Of a DNA stretch of 64,000 bases, positions 25,621 through 34,937 are shown piece by piece; position 1 is the first letter of the stretch; every line of letters starts with the position of its first letter. The position numbers and the translations under genes are program-made. Below the pieces are notes generated by a model. It searched no databases, was not told the DNA's origin, and saw only the letters and a program-made list of their open reading frames with translations. This stretch comes from Pseudomonadales bacterium (lineage in GTDB: Bacteria; Pseudomonadota; Gammaproteobacteria; Pseudomonadales; Pseudohongiellaceae), in NCBI GenBank assembly GCA_022821865.1, contig JAJECW010000027.1, forward strand, positions 1 to 64,000, in the 5' to 3' direction.

Positions 25621-26490
25621 ATGTCAGGCTTCGCATTAGCGGTTTCGATTGTCTGTCACCACACTCCCCGCAGGCAGATATTGGGCCTGCTCGATTCCCT
25701 AGCCATTGCCTGCGAACGGGCCCGGGCGCAAATGCCGCTGGAGACGGTAAGAATCTCCATCATCGACAACAGTGGAGACGGAGCGCCGGGGCCGGAGCAG
25801 TTTTCACCCGGGGATATGGAAGAAATTGCCGCTTCTTCCCGTTTGAACCGCTGTGAACTGCGGCTGCTGCACGGACATGGCAATATCGGCTATGGCGCGG
25901 CCCATAATCTGGCCTTGCGCCAACGCAACCCCGGAGACGTTTCTGAAAGCCGCCCCGCCTACCATTTGCTGCTCAATCCCGATGTGGAGTTCGACCCGGA
26001 CGCCCTGGCGGCGGGCCTCGCTTATCTGAAGGGAAATCCGGAGGCCGTGCTCGTCAGCCCGGCGGCAAGCCGCAATGGCCAGCCGCAATACCTGTGCAGG
26101 CGCTACCCTTCGTTGCTGCTGCTGTTTCTGCGCGGCTTTGCGCCGGCATTCCTGCGGGCTCCCTTTGCCCACAGGCTGGCGGAGTACGAGATGCGCGACT
26201 TGCCACGTGACCGGCCAAGCAGCGGGGTTCCCATCGCCAGTGGTTGCTGCATGCTGTGCCGCGGCGATGCCCTTGGCGAAGTCGGCGGTTTTGATGAGGG
26301 TTTCTTTCTCTACTTTGAAGACTTCGACCTGTCCCTGCGGCTCGGGCAAGTCGGCCCTCTCGCGCATTTGCCAACCATGCGAATCCGCCATGCGGGCGGT
26401 GGCGCGGCTGGAAAGGGCTTGCGGCACATCATCCTGTTCTGCCGCTCTGCCTGGCGTTTCTTCCACCGGCATGGCTGGAAGTGGCTGTGA
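25621..26490 (+). CDS. Family 2 glycosyltransferase
   Basis: 289 residues, GT-A fold. Transfers a sugar, perhaps rhamnose made by the adjacent rfb genes, to a surface glycan. Motifs: nucleotide-binding start LAVSIVCHH, IIDNSGDG, NIGYGAAHNLAL, the LLLNPDVEFD DxD-type motif, SGCCMLCRGDALGEVGGFDEGFFLYFEDFDLSLRL (acceptor/ED motif). Overlaps the epimerase gene by 10 bp. Rhamnosyltransferase activity is inference from context. Confidence 0.9.
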   Translation: MSGFALAVSIVCHHTPRRQILGLLDSLAIACERARAQMPLETVRISIIDNSGDGAPGPEQFSPGDMEEIAASSRLNRCELRLLHGHGNIGYGAAHNLALRQRNPGDVSESRPAYHLLLNPDVEFDPDALAAGLAYLKGNPEAVLVSPAASRNGQPQYLCRRYPSLLLLFLRGFAPAFLRAPFAHRLAEYEMRDLPRDRPSSGVPIASGCCMLCRGDALGEVGGFDEGFFLYFEDFDLSLRLGQVGPLAHLPTMRIRHAGGGAAGKGLRHIILFCRSAWRFFHRHGWKWL

Positions 26491-27491
26491 GCCGCCAACC
26501 GGAAGTGCTCGTTACCGGCGCCAGCGGCTTCATCGGTCGCCATCTGTGCCGCCATTTGCAAGCCGCGGGCCTTGCCGTGGGGGCGTTTTCCCGGTCCCAC
26601 CCCGCACGGAAGCCCGCACGGGACACCCACTCGACTCATCCATCCTGGGACACCCATTTTGCCGGGGATATCCTCGACCCCAAGGCGCTTGAGAAAGCCT
26701 GTGCCGGAGTGCGGGCCGTATTTCATCTGGCGGGAATCGCCCGCACCGCGGACCGAAGCGACGCCAGCGCCATGCAAGTCAACGTGGAAGGAACGCGCAA
26801 TCTGCTGGAAACCGCCCGCAATGCCGGCGCGCAAAGCCTGGTTTTGGTCAGCAGCGCCCTGGCTGCGGAATTCGATGGGCGGGATTCACCCTCGCGGCCG
26901 GGAGACTATGCCCGCAGCAAATGGCTTGCCGAGCGGCTCGTGCTCGAAGCCAACGGCAGGGAAGGCATGCGGACCACGATCTTGCGCCCCGCCCCGGTCT
27001 ACGGGGCCGGCATGAAAGGCGGAATCGCCCGCCTGATCCGGCTCATCCATGCCCGGCGGCTGCCGCCCCTGCCCCGGCTGGATAGCCGCTTCTCGCTGGC
27101 CGGCGTCGATGATGTCTGCCGCGCCGCGATGCTCGCCTGGCAAGACCCGGAAGCGGCGGGACAATGCTGGCTGCTTACCGATTTGCACGACTACCGCGCC
27201 AATGCCATCGAGCACGCCATCCATGAGGCCCTGGGCCGAAATCCGCCCCGCTGGCACACCCCCGCTATGGTATTCTTCGCCGCGGCTGCGCTATTGCAGT
27301 TCGGTCGCCTTGCCGGCTCGAAATCCACCGAACCGGGCCTGCAAGCCTGGCGCAACATGACGAGCGAGCGCGTCTGGCCGTCCCGGGACATCTACCAGGC
27401 GCTCGATTTCCAACCATCCGGCGACTTGTACGCAAAATTGCCGGAAATCATCCAGGAACTGACCGGACACCAAGCCCCCACACGGGAGTGA
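26481..27491 (+). CDS. NAD-dependent epimerase/dehydratase
   Basis: 336 residues, extended SDR fold: [16 protein letters not shown] (NAD-binding GxxGxxG), [27 protein letters not shown], and [11 protein letters not shown] (YxxxK catalytic pair). Modifies a nucleotide sugar or undecaprenyl-linked sugar; the substrate cannot be read. Starts at GTG 26481 (a second GTG at 26487) inside the glycosyltransferase gene. It leads into rfbA, 2 bp apart, so this is part of one sugar-glycan operon. Confidence 0.87.
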   Translation: MAVSRQPEVLVTGASGFIGRHLCRHLQAAGLAVGAFSRSHPARKPARDTHSTHPSWDTHFAGDILDPKALEKACAGVRAVFHLAGIARTADRSDASAMQVNVEGTRNLLETARNAGAQSLVLVSSALAAEFDGRDSPSRPGDYARSKWLAERLVLEANGREGMRTTILRPAPVYGAGMKGGIARLIRLIHARRLPPLPRLDSRFSLAGVDDVCRAAMLAWQDPEAAGQCWLLTDLHDYRANAIEHAIHEALGRNPPRWHTPAMVFFAAAALLQFGRLAGSKSTEPGLQAWRNMTSERVWPSRDIYQALDFQPSGDLYAKLPEIIQELTGHQAPTRE

Positions 27492-27493
27492 CA

Positions 27494-28366
27494 ATGACCA
27501 AGGGCATCATTCTGGCGGGCGGCGCGGGCAGCAGGCTGTATCCCATCACCACCACCATCAGCAAGCAGTTGCTGCCAATTTACGACAAGCCGATGATCTA
27601 CTATCCGCTGTCGACCCTGCTGCAATCGGGCATCCGCGACATCCTTGTCATCACCACGCCCAGGGACCATGCCGGCTTCCACCGCCTGCTCGGCGACGGC
27701 AGCGCCTGGGGCGTCTCCATCCGCTATGCCGAACAGCCGCGCCCGGAAGGCCTCGCCCAAGCTTTTCTCATCGGCGAGGAATTCATCGGCGACAGCCGCG
27801 TCTGCCTGATTCTTGGCGACAACATTTTCTACGGCAATCGCATCGAAGACACCCTGACCCATGCCGTCGCCCAGGACAATGGCGCCAGCATCTTCGCCTA
27901 CTACGTGCAGGACCCGGAACGCTACGGCGTGGTGGTGCTCGACGACAGCAACCGCGCGGTGGACCTGGAGGAAAAACCGGCCCGGCCCAAGTCCCATTAC
28001 GCCGTGACCGGGCTGTACATGTACGACAATCAGGTGGTGGATGTGGCGAAATCCATTCGGCCTTCAGCCCGGGGTGAGTTGGAAATCACCGACGTCAACC
28101 GCATCTATCTGCAGCGGGGAGAATTGCAGGTGGGGCTGTTCGACCGCGGCACGGCCTGGCTCGACACCGGCACCACCCAGTCGCTGCTGGACGCGGCCAA
28201 CTTCATCCGTGTGCTCGAAGACCGCCAGGGTCTGAAAATCGGCTGCCCGGAGGAAATCGCCTGGCGCCGGGGATTCATCGACGACGCCCAGTTCGAGCGC
28301 CTCGCCGAAGACCATATCAACAGCGGCTACGGCCAGTATCTGCTGGCCTTGCTGAACGAGTCCTGA
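27494..28366 (+). CDS. rfbA: Glucose-1-phosphate thymidylyltransferase
   Basis: Makes dTDP-glucose from dTTP and glucose-1-phosphate, the first step to dTDP-L-rhamnose. 290 residues. [32 protein letters not shown] is the signature, with [25 protein letters not shown], and [13 protein letters not shown] 27494 is preferred over the GTG at 27488 because GGGAG is spaced properly. Overlaps rfbC by 1 bp (TGATG). Confidence 0.97.
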   Translation: MTKGIILAGGAGSRLYPITTTISKQLLPIYDKPMIYYPLSTLLQSGIRDILVITTPRDHAGFHRLLGDGSAWGVSIRYAEQPRPEGLAQAFLIGEEFIGDSRVCLILGDNIFYGNRIEDTLTHAVAQDNGASIFAYYVQDPERYGVVVLDDSNRAVDLEEKPARPKSHYAVTGLYMYDNQVVDVAKSIRPSARGELEITDVNRIYLQRGELQVGLFDRGTAWLDTGTTQSLLDAANFIRVLEDRQGLKIGCPEEIAWRRGFIDDAQFERLAEDHINSGYGQYLLALLNES

Positions 28367-28911
28367 TGAAAAGCACCGGCACGCCGATTCCCGGGCTGCT
28401 CCTGCTGGAACCCGCGGTTCACGGCGACGACCGGGGTTTCTTCATGGAAACCTGGCGCGAGTCCTTCTTCACTGAACACGGCATTCCCCACCGCTTCGTG
28501 CAGGACAACCACAGCCGCTCGGTGCGCGGCGCCCTGCGGGGGCTGCATTACCAGTTGGAGTATCCCCAGGGCAAGCTCGTGCGGGTGGTGCGGGGCGAGG
28601 TGTTCGATGTGGCGGTGGACCTGCGCCACCAGTCCGCCACTTTCGGCCATTGGTTCGGCGCGCCACTGAGCGAGGACAACCGCCGCCAGTTATGGATTCC
28701 GCCGGGCTTTGCCCACGGCTTCTATGTCCTCAGCGAAAGCGCCGACCTGTGCTACAAGTGTACCGGGTACTACCATCCGGAAGACGACCACAGCCTGTGC
28801 TGGAACGACCCGGCAATCGGCATCGAGTGGCCGTTGCAGGCAGCCGAGCCGATTCTGTCCGAACGCGACCGCAAGGCGCCCCGGCTGGCCGAGGCGCCGC
28901 TGCCGCATTGA
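28366..28911 (+). CDS. rfbC: dTDP-4-dehydrorhamnose 3,5-epimerase
   Basis: 181 residues, cupin fold. HGDDRGFFMETWRESFF, QDNHSRSVRGALRGLHYQ (catalytic His), VRGEVFDVAVDLR, IPPGFAHGFYVLSE and YKCTGYYHPEDDHSLCWNDP (catalytic Tyr) are the family blocks. Third step of dTDP-rhamnose synthesis. ATG 28366 overlaps the rfbA stop. A 70-bp gap separates it from rfbD. Confidence 0.97.
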   Translation: MKSTGTPIPGLLLLEPAVHGDDRGFFMETWRESFFTEHGIPHRFVQDNHSRSVRGALRGLHYQLEYPQGKLVRVVRGEVFDVAVDLRHQSATFGHWFGAPLSEDNRRQLWIPPGFAHGFYVLSESADLCYKCTGYYHPEDDHSLCWNDPAIGIEWPLQAAEPILSERDRKAPRLAEAPLPH

Positions 28912-28981
28912 GGGCTTGTGTTGAGGTCGTCCGGCTATTCGCCTCGCCACTGACCCGGGCGCTCCGCCGGAAGATGAAACC

Positions 28982-29878
28982 ATGGCCATGACCCGAACCG
29001 TCCTCGTTACCGGCGCCGCAAGCCAGTTGGCCCAATGTCTGAAGCTGTCGGGCGCTCCTTCGGGATGGCGCGCCCTGTATCTGTCCCGCGGCGAACTCGA
29101 TATCGCCGACTCGGCCCGGACAAAAACCGCACTGGATGCAATCGCACCGGATTGCATCATCAATACCGCCGCCTGGACAGCGGTGGACCGGGCCGAGAGC
29201 GAACCCGCCCGGGCCCGGCGCAGCAACACCGCCGGCGTGGCGAATCTTGCCCGCTGGTGTGGCGGGCGGAAAGCGCGGCTGATTCATGTTTCCACGGATT
29301 TCGTCTTCGACGGCAAGGAGGCAAGGCCCTATGCTCCGGGGGATGCGACCGCCCCGCTCGGCGAGTATGGCGCAAGCAAGCTCGCCGGCGAGGAGGAAGT
29401 CGCGAAACTGCCGCCGGGCCAGGGCGTCATCCTGCGCACTTCCTGGCTGTATTCAGAATTCGGTCGCAATTTCGTGAAAACCATGCTGGGGCTGCTGGCC
29501 GAGCGGAACGAGATCGCCGTGGTCAGCGACCAGATCGGCTGCCCCACTTCCGCGCATTCTCTTGCCGGGCTGATCTGGCGTATGCTTCCCCGGCAGGCGG
29601 GCGCCGGCCTGTATCATTGGCATGATGGCGGGGAAACAAGCTGGTTCGGCTTCGCCCGGGAAATCCGGCGGCAGGGCCTGGCTGCGGGCTTGTTGCAAGG
29701 GGAGATTCCCATCAGGCCCCTTGCCACTGCGGATTACCCCACCGCCGCCCGCCGTCCGGCGTACAGCGTCATGGACCGCGGCCTGGCCCTGGGGGAATTT
29801 GATATGCCAGAAGGCGACTGGCGCGGGGAGCTGGGCCGGGTCATTCAGGCTATCGCGAAACAGGAAACTGCAGGATGA
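28982..29878 (+). CDS. rfbD: dTDP-4-dehydrorhamnose reductase
   Basis: 298 residues. Reduces the 4-keto sugar with NAD(P)H in the last step to dTDP-L-rhamnose. SDR motifs: VTGAASQLAQCL, INTAAWTAVDRAE, HVSTDFVFDG, EYGASKLAGEE (YxxxK), LRTSWLYSEFGRNFVKTM, and PTSAHSLAGLI. ATG 28982 follows GGAAGATG; ATG 28988 is an alternative. Continues the rfb cluster in order A-C-D-B. Confidence 0.96.
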   Translation: MAMTRTVLVTGAASQLAQCLKLSGAPSGWRALYLSRGELDIADSARTKTALDAIAPDCIINTAAWTAVDRAESEPARARRSNTAGVANLARWCGGRKARLIHVSTDFVFDGKEARPYAPGDATAPLGEYGASKLAGEEEVAKLPPGQGVILRTSWLYSEFGRNFVKTMLGLLAERNEIAVVSDQIGCPTSAHSLAGLIWRMLPRQAGAGLYHWHDGGETSWFGFAREIRRQGLAAGLLQGEIPIRPLATADYPTAARRPAYSVMDRGLALGEFDMPEGDWRGELGRVIQAIAKQETAG

Positions 29879-29957
29879 TGTTGTGCGGAACACCTTCAAG
29901 CCATCGCTGCCGCAGCGCCGCCCGGCTTGAAGCGGCGGGTATCCTTGAGGCCCAACC

Positions 29958-30998
29958 ATGAGCGCCTTGCTTGTCACCGGCGGCGCCGGCTTCATTGGCG
30001 CCAATTTCGTACACTACTGGCGGCGCGAGCATCCGGGCGACCTTATCGTCGTCCTCGACGCCCTGACCTACGCCGGCATCCGCGCCAATCTCGCCCCATG
30101 CGAAGGCCAGCCGGATTTTCACTTCGTCCACGGCAATATCCGCGATCAGCAACTCGTGGAGCAATTGCTGCGCGGACATTCCATCGACACCATCGTCCAT
30201 TTCGCCGCCGAAAGCCATGTGGACCGCTCGATCACCGGCCCGGACGCCTTCATCGAAACCAATATCGTCGGCACCCACAGCCTGCTCAAGGCCGCCGCCG
30301 CGGTCTGGCTGGAACCGGACGAGCCCCGCGCAAACCGCCTGTTCCAGCATGTTTCCACCGACGAGGTCTACGGCTCGCTCGGTCCGGACGACCCGCCGTT
30401 CCGCGAAGACACCCCCTTCGCGCCGAATTCACCCTACGCCGCGAGCAAGGCCGCCGCCGACCATCTCGCGCGCGCATACCACCGCACCTTCGGCCTGCCA
30501 GTGGTCACAAGCAATTGCTCGAACAATTACGGTCCCTACCAATTCCCGGAAAAGCTCATTCCCCTGTTTCTGGCCAATATCCTGAAGGGCAGTCCGTTGC
30601 CGGTCTACGGCGACGGTCGCCAGATCCGCGACTGGCTCCATGTGGAAGACCATTGCCGCGCCATCGAGCTGTGCATTCAAAAGGGGCGGCCCGGGGAAAC
30701 CTACAATGTCGGCGGCGACAACGAATACGCCAATATCGACCTGATTCACGAACTCTGTGCCATCCTCGACCGCCGCTTCGCGACCGGGCCGGCGCTGGCC
30801 GAACGCTATCCCGACGCCCCTCCCGCCAAAGGCATGCCGGCAAGCAGCCTGATCACTTTTGTCACCGACCGCCCGGGCCACGACACCCGCTACGCCATCG
30901 ACGTTGGGAAAATCACCCGGGAACTCGGCTACCGCCCAAAGACCAACTTCCCCACCGGCCTTGCAAGTACCATCGACTGGTATCTCAAACGCGAGTGA
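29958..30998 (+). CDS. rfbB: dTDP-glucose 4,6-dehydratase
   Basis: 346 residues. Second step of the pathway. VTGGAGFIGANFVHYW, LDALTYAGIRANL, HFAAESHVDRSI, VSTDEVYGSLG, SPYAASKAAADHLARAY (YxxxK), SNCSNNYGPYQFPEKLIP and GRQIRDWLHVEDHCRAI are diagnostic. With the three preceding genes this completes the whole pathway. Family B copy 4 starts 42 bp after the stop. Confidence 0.98.
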   Translation: MSALLVTGGAGFIGANFVHYWRREHPGDLIVVLDALTYAGIRANLAPCEGQPDFHFVHGNIRDQQLVEQLLRGHSIDTIVHFAAESHVDRSITGPDAFIETNIVGTHSLLKAAAAVWLEPDEPRANRLFQHVSTDEVYGSLGPDDPPFREDTPFAPNSPYAASKAAADHLARAYHRTFGLPVVTSNCSNNYGPYQFPEKLIPLFLANILKGSPLPVYGDGRQIRDWLHVEDHCRAIELCIQKGRPGETYNVGGDNEYANIDLIHELCAILDRRFATGPALAERYPDAPPAKGMPASSLITFVTDRPGHDTRYAIDVGKITRELGYRPKTNFPTGLASTIDWYLKRE

Positions 30999-31039
30999 GG
31001 CCGTACAGTCCCAGTAGATTACGGCAATCCAGACTCCTA

Positions 31040-31200
31040 GGAGCCTGCGCCGCAGGAATTCACGGCTGCAAATCCGCTCTCATCCACGCCCCTGGCCGCT
31101 CGATTTCGTTGCATATCCCCCAATATTCGCCTCAATCGATCGGCCAGGGGCGCGGCGATAGCGAATTTTCGCTTTCGCGAATTCCTACGGCGCAGCCTCC
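31040..31200 (+). repeat. Family B repeat, copy 4 (complete, overlaps ubiX 3' end)
   Basis: 161 bp in the same orientation as copy 1. Terminal repeats differ by two bases. The right terminus supplies the last residues (EAAP) and the stop codon of ubiX on the minus strand. Confidence 0.9.
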
Positions 31201-31763
31201 TGGCTCGACTTTTCCCAGCGGTGGACGAGGCTGGTTTCCACGCCGAACAGGTCGAGGATGCGGCCCACATGGTGGTCCACGAGGTCTTCCACCGACCGGG
31301 GCCGGATATAGTGGGCGGGCATGGGCGGGGCGAGTATGGCACCGAGCCGGGCGGCCTTGAGCAGGGTTTCGCAATGTCCCGCGTGCAGCGGAGTCTCCCG
31401 CGGCACGAGGACGAGGCGGCGGCATTCCTTGAGGGTGACATCGGCGGCGCGGCTGATGAGCGACCCGGAGTGACAGTGGGCGATGGCGGAAAGCGTACGG
31501 ATGGAACAGGGTGCGACGATCATGCCGTCGGTGCGGAACGAGCCGCTGGCAATGCTCGCGGAGATGTCCTTGTTGGAGTGGTGGCGGTCGGCCAGGGCCT
31601 TGACTTCGTCAAAGCTGTAATCGGTTTCCAGGGAAAGATTGAGCCGGGCCGCATCCGTCGCCACCAGATGCGTTTCAATCGCCGCATCCTCGCGCAACAC
31701 CCGCAGCAGCCGAACGCCGTAAATCACGCCGCTCGCCCCCGACATGCCAATGATGATTCGCAT
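31185..31763 (-). CDS. ubiX: UbiX flavin prenyltransferase
   Basis: 192 residues from ATG 31763. Joins dimethylallyl phosphate to FMN to make the prenylated-FMN cofactor of UbiD decarboxylases (ubiquinone pathway). MRIIIGMSGASGVIYGVRLL, SIASGSFRTDGMIVAPCSIRTLSAIAHC, KECRRLVLVPRETPLHAGHCETLLKAA and the C-terminal RPRSVEDLVDHHVGRILDLFG are family signatures. No ubiD in the window. The final codons and stop come from family B copy 4, so the tail SSQEAAP may be non-native. The same frame stays open far upstream, antisense to the phosphofructokinase gene, but without homology. Confidence 0.95.
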   Translation of the reverse strand: MRIIIGMSGASGVIYGVRLLRVLREDAAIETHLVATDAARLNLSLETDYSFDEVKALADRHHSNKDISASIASGSFRTDGMIVAPCSIRTLSAIAHCHSGSLISRAADVTLKECRRLVLVPRETPLHAGHCETLLKAARLGAILAPPMPAHYIRPRSVEDLVDHHVGRILDLFGVETSLVHRWEKSSQEAAP

Positions 31764-31961
31764 CAGGCCACCTGCTCCAAACCAGCGGCATTCTTGCACC
31801 ACCCGCCCCCACAGGCAACCGCGGCAGCGCAGGTTTTGCAATTTCTGGAAGAATGGATCAACTCGGCCCAGGCCGAAACGCCTGGCCGGACACGGAGGCG
31901 CTTGACCTGTGGGGATTGATGGCACATATTGCCGCCCGTCCTGGTGAGCCGCGGAATTTTC

Positions 31962-33221
31962 ATGAGCAAGGCCAATCTGTTTTACGCCCAGTCCGGCGGG
32001 GTTACCGCCGTCATCAATGCCAGCGCCTGCGGAGTGATTGAAACCGCGCGCAAGTATCCGGAGCGGATCGGCACGGTGTTTGCCGGGCGCAATGGGATCA
32101 TCGGGGCGCTGAATGAGGAGTTGATCGACACCGGCCTCGAATCGGCGGAAGCCATTGCCGCCCTGCGGCATACCCCGGCGGGGGCGTTCGGTTCCTGCCG
32201 CTACAAACTCAAGTCCTACCGCGAGAACACCCGGGAGTACGACCGGCTGCTTGCGGTCTTCCGGGCCCACGATATCCGCTACTTTCTCTACAACGGCGGC
32301 GGCGATTCCCAGGATACCGCCAACAAGATCGCGCAACTGAGCATCGAGCAGGGCTTTCCCGTCACCTGCATCGGCGTACCCAAGACCGTGGACAACGATC
32401 TGCCCGTTACCGACAACTGCCCCGGCTTTGGCTCGGTGGCGAAGTACGTCGCCGTGTCGATTCGCGAAGCCGGCCTCGATGTGGCCTCCATGTGCGAGTC
32501 CTCCACCCGGGTTTTCGTCATGGAAGTCATGGGGCGCCATGCCGGCTGGATTGCCGGCGCCGCGGGTCTGGCGGGCGAAGCCGCCGGCGACCCTCCCCAT
32601 GTCATTCTCTTCCCGGAAGTCACCTTCGACCGCGACCGCTTCCTGGGCAAGGTGAAGAACTGCGTGCAACAACACGGTTACTGCGCCATTGTGGTTTCCG
32701 AAGGCGTCAAGGGGCCCGATGGCAAGTTCCTGTCCGAAGCCGGCGGCGCCGACGCCTTCGGCCACGCCCAGCTTGGCGGCGTGGCGCCGCTGATCGCGGA
32801 ACTGGTCAAGACGGAGCTTGGCTACAAGTACCACTGGGCGGTGGCCGACTACCTGCAACGCGCCGCCCGCCACATCGCCTCGGCGACCGACGTGGAGCAG
32901 GCCTACACCGTGGGCCGGGCGGCGGTGGAATTCGCCATGGCGGGCAAGAACGCGGTCATGCCCACCATCGTGCGCGGTGAAGGCCCTGAATACTCCTGGA
33001 GCATCGGCGAAGCCCCGCTGGCGGATGTGGCCAATGTGGAAAAGAAGATGCCCGGGGAGTACATCAGCGAGGACGGCTTCCACATTACCGAAGCCGCCCG
33101 GCGCTATTTCGCGCCATTGATCCGCGGCGAGGACTACCCGCCCTACCGGGAAGGCATGCCGCAATACGCCCGCCTCCAGCGAACCCTGGTCAAGAAGAAG
33201 CTGGCCGATTGGGCCGGATGA
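31962..33221 (+). CDS. pfp: PPi-dependent 6-phosphofructokinase
   Basis: 419 residues from ATG 31962. Phosphorylates fructose-6-phosphate with pyrophosphate, reversibly, in glycolysis. NGGGDSQDT places Asp where ATP enzymes have Gly104 (E. coli numbering), and GVPKTVDNDLPVTDNCPGFGS places Lys at the 124 position; this Asp/Lys pair marks PPi use. Substrate block EVMGRHAGW and C-terminal EYSWSIGEAPLADV...YPPYREGMP. No strong Shine-Dalgarno. The 3' quarter (from ~32893) is duplicated at 36193-36513. Confidence 0.93.
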   Translation: MSKANLFYAQSGGVTAVINASACGVIETARKYPERIGTVFAGRNGIIGALNEELIDTGLESAEAIAALRHTPAGAFGSCRYKLKSYRENTREYDRLLAVFRAHDIRYFLYNGGGDSQDTANKIAQLSIEQGFPVTCIGVPKTVDNDLPVTDNCPGFGSVAKYVAVSIREAGLDVASMCESSTRVFVMEVMGRHAGWIAGAAGLAGEAAGDPPHVILFPEVTFDRDRFLGKVKNCVQQHGYCAIVVSEGVKGPDGKFLSEAGGADAFGHAQLGGVAPLIAELVKTELGYKYHWAVADYLQRAARHIASATDVEQAYTVGRAAVEFAMAGKNAVMPTIVRGEGPEYSWSIGEAPLADVANVEKKMPGEYISEDGFHITEAARRYFAPLIRGEDYPPYREGMPQYARLQRTLVKKKLADWAG

Positions 33222-33261
33222 GCAAATACCGCTCGAACGGCACCATCCCGGCCCGTCTTGA

Positions 33262-33406
33262 CCTCGACGGTTTAAAATCGTAAGTGATTGATTTCATTGA
33301 GTTGACCTTTTTTGTTGGGCACAACATTCGGGTTTTTCGGTCCTGGCGGGAAGTCAATTCAAGGCATATGGTACCGTTGTGAAGCGCAATCCCAGGCCAT
33401 CGAACC
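33262..33406 (+). repeat. Direct repeat X, left copy, flanking the AT-rich island
   Basis: About 145 bp, highly similar (roughly ten differences) to 35887-36031 in the same orientation. Contains GTAAGTGATTGATTTCATTG and a GGCATATGG stretch. No gene recognised. Lies between the phosphofructokinase gene and the AT-rich operon; bases 33407-33651 beyond it hold nothing recognisable. Confidence 0.85.
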
Positions 33407-33651
33407 CTGCGACATCCGCCTGCTGGATCATTTTGTCGTCGGCGCCTACCAAGTGATCTCCTTGGCCGAACGCGGGTTGATGTGATTGTGGACTGAATGT
33501 GCCGGGAGACATCCCTGACCCCAACATACTAAGATTGGAAAAACTGCGCAAATTGCAACAACAACCGAACGCCCCTATCCACCCCTCCTAATCGCTCGGA
33601 AGGTCTTGGGAAAGATTATAGAAACACCACATCTACGCGACAATCCCAATT

Positions 33652-34134
33652 TTAGATTTTGCGCCTTTTCAATCTGAAAACTTGAACCGATGAGACATAA
33701 GATAACACTATTGATGTTGCGATGAATGTCCAGAAGAAAAGCCAGATTGTAGGAATATTATCAAATACATAGTTCTGATTTTCCTCATACACTGTAGGCA
33801 TGATATAGAATCGTGTTGCGAAGAACGCTAGGAAAGGAATCAGAGCATTGCAGAATATAACTTTCTGATTCTTTATATTCACCGTTAGAAATATAAACAC
33901 CATCAAGAAAAGAGGAATCAAGTAGATTTCCATGGAATGCATATCAGCATTCGCGGAAGTCAAAAATGCTTGATAATGCAAAAACCAGGGCAATATACAG
34001 ATCAGGTGCAAAATTAAAAGAAAAACTTTTCTGAATCCAAAAACTCGCTTAACTTCTTGCATAATAATCCATGAAAGGATGGACAGGATAATAGTCAATG
34101 CCAAAATTACTAAGATATCTAGATTCATGACCAA
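33652..34134 (-). CDS. AT-rich island gene: four-helix membrane protein
   Basis: 160 residues with about four hydrophobic helices (LDILVILALTIILSILSWIIM; VFLLILHLICILPWFL; IYLIPLFLMVFIFLTV; IPTIWLFFWTFIATSIVLSYVSS) and a basic C-terminus (RLKRRKI). Last gene of a minus-strand operon, 10 bp after the secreted-protein gene. Composition is far more AT-rich than the surroundings. No family recognised. Confidence 0.78.
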   Translation of the reverse strand: MVMNLDILVILALTIILSILSWIIMQEVKRVFGFRKVFLLILHLICILPWFLHYQAFLTSANADMHSMEIYLIPLFLMVFIFLTVNIKNQKVIFCNALIPFLAFFATRFYIMPTVYEENQNYVFDNIPTIWLFFWTFIATSIVLSYVSSVQVFRLKRRKI

Positions 34135-34144
34135 AAATCCGATA

Positions 34145-34693
34145 TTAGAAAACTATAATTGATGGATATCCACCCCAATTCATGTAGTAACCGGAAATCA
34201 AATTACTCGTTTGTGTCGCATTCATACACCATATAGATTTTACTCCTCCACATATATTTGTATTTTCTTGTCCCTGTAGAGTAAAAGATGTTTGCGCCAT
34301 TGAAGAGTCGTGGGATGTCCAAGACCATGCACCAATATACCAATGATTTGCATTTATTCTGTTAGCGCTATACGTTCCAAAAGAGAACACGGGGCCACTT
34401 GGATCTGCAATTCCAGCAGTAGGACAGTCATCATAACCATCTGGAAGGTTAGTCATGGTCGTACAGGTTGAAGTAAAAAAACGAGGGTTATGTATCCAAA
34501 GGTCATGCTCATAACCTGGGTTCGCAACCGACCACACAGGAACTCCCCAAAGAAACATGGCGTTCATGTAGTATCCACCATTGTAGTATAAACTACCCTG
34601 GGTGGGATAAAAGGTAGCGTTTGCGTTTTTCCATAAAAATGCACAAACAACCAAGGAGATAACCATTGCTTCTTTTTTCCTGAAAATTTTCAT
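34145..34693 (-). CDS. AT-rich island gene: secreted Cys-containing protein
   Basis: 182 residues. Signal peptide MKIFRKKEAMVISLVVCAFLWKNANA, cut before TFYPTQG. The mature protein is rich in Tyr, Trp, Gly and Asn, with Cys in TSTCTTMTNLPDGYDDC and NICGGVKSIWC, probably two disulfides. Repeated aromatic blocks (YYNGGYYMNAMFLWGVPVW; HWYIGAWSWTSHDSS) suggest a beta-rich extracellular protein. Starts 16 bp after the 75-residue gene. No recognised family; foreign composition. Confidence 0.75.
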   Translation of the reverse strand: MKIFRKKEAMVISLVVCAFLWKNANATFYPTQGSLYYNGGYYMNAMFLWGVPVWSVANPGYEHDLWIHNPRFFTSTCTTMTNLPDGYDDCPTAGIADPSGPVFSFGTYSANRINANHWYIGAWSWTSHDSSMAQTSFTLQGQENTNICGGVKSIWCMNATQTSNLISGYYMNWGGYPSIIVF

Positions 34694-34709
34694 GGCTTTT
34701 CTCCGGTTA

Positions 34710-34937
34710 TCACAAATCTCGAAATTTGTTTAGTGCCATATGAAATAAATTAGGACTGCGGCCAATTTTTTCTCTCATTCTCGAGTACAGTTCACTTGAT
34801 TCCGCTCCTGAAAGAAAAATGTCAATATATTCTTCTTTGTACAATTCCGGCTTAAATGAACTCTTGTCGATGCTGATTGAGTTCGATAAGCTAGCGCTGA
34901 TCGACTTCACAATGCTCTTATCTAATCTCAACTCCAT
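34710..34937 (-). CDS. AT-rich island gene: small charged protein
   Basis: 75 residues, no signal or membrane helix: MELRLDKSIVKSISASLSN...EEYIDIFLSGAESSELYSRMREKIGRSPNLFHMALNKFRDL. The first 20 bases overlap the end of the upstream exported-protein gene, typical of coupled genes. Unknown function; the C-terminal half looks helical. Confidence 0.65.
   Translation of the reverse strand: MELRLDKSIVKSISASLSNSISIDKSSFKPELYKEEYIDIFLSGAESSELYSRMREKIGRSPNLFHMALNKFRDL

Noticed and set aside
31185..33164. A 659-codon minus-strand frame spanning ubiX and the antisense of pfp
   Set aside because: Only the ubiX part (to 31763) has family motifs; the rest is antisense of a clear phosphofructokinase gene, an effect of GC-rich codon usage.
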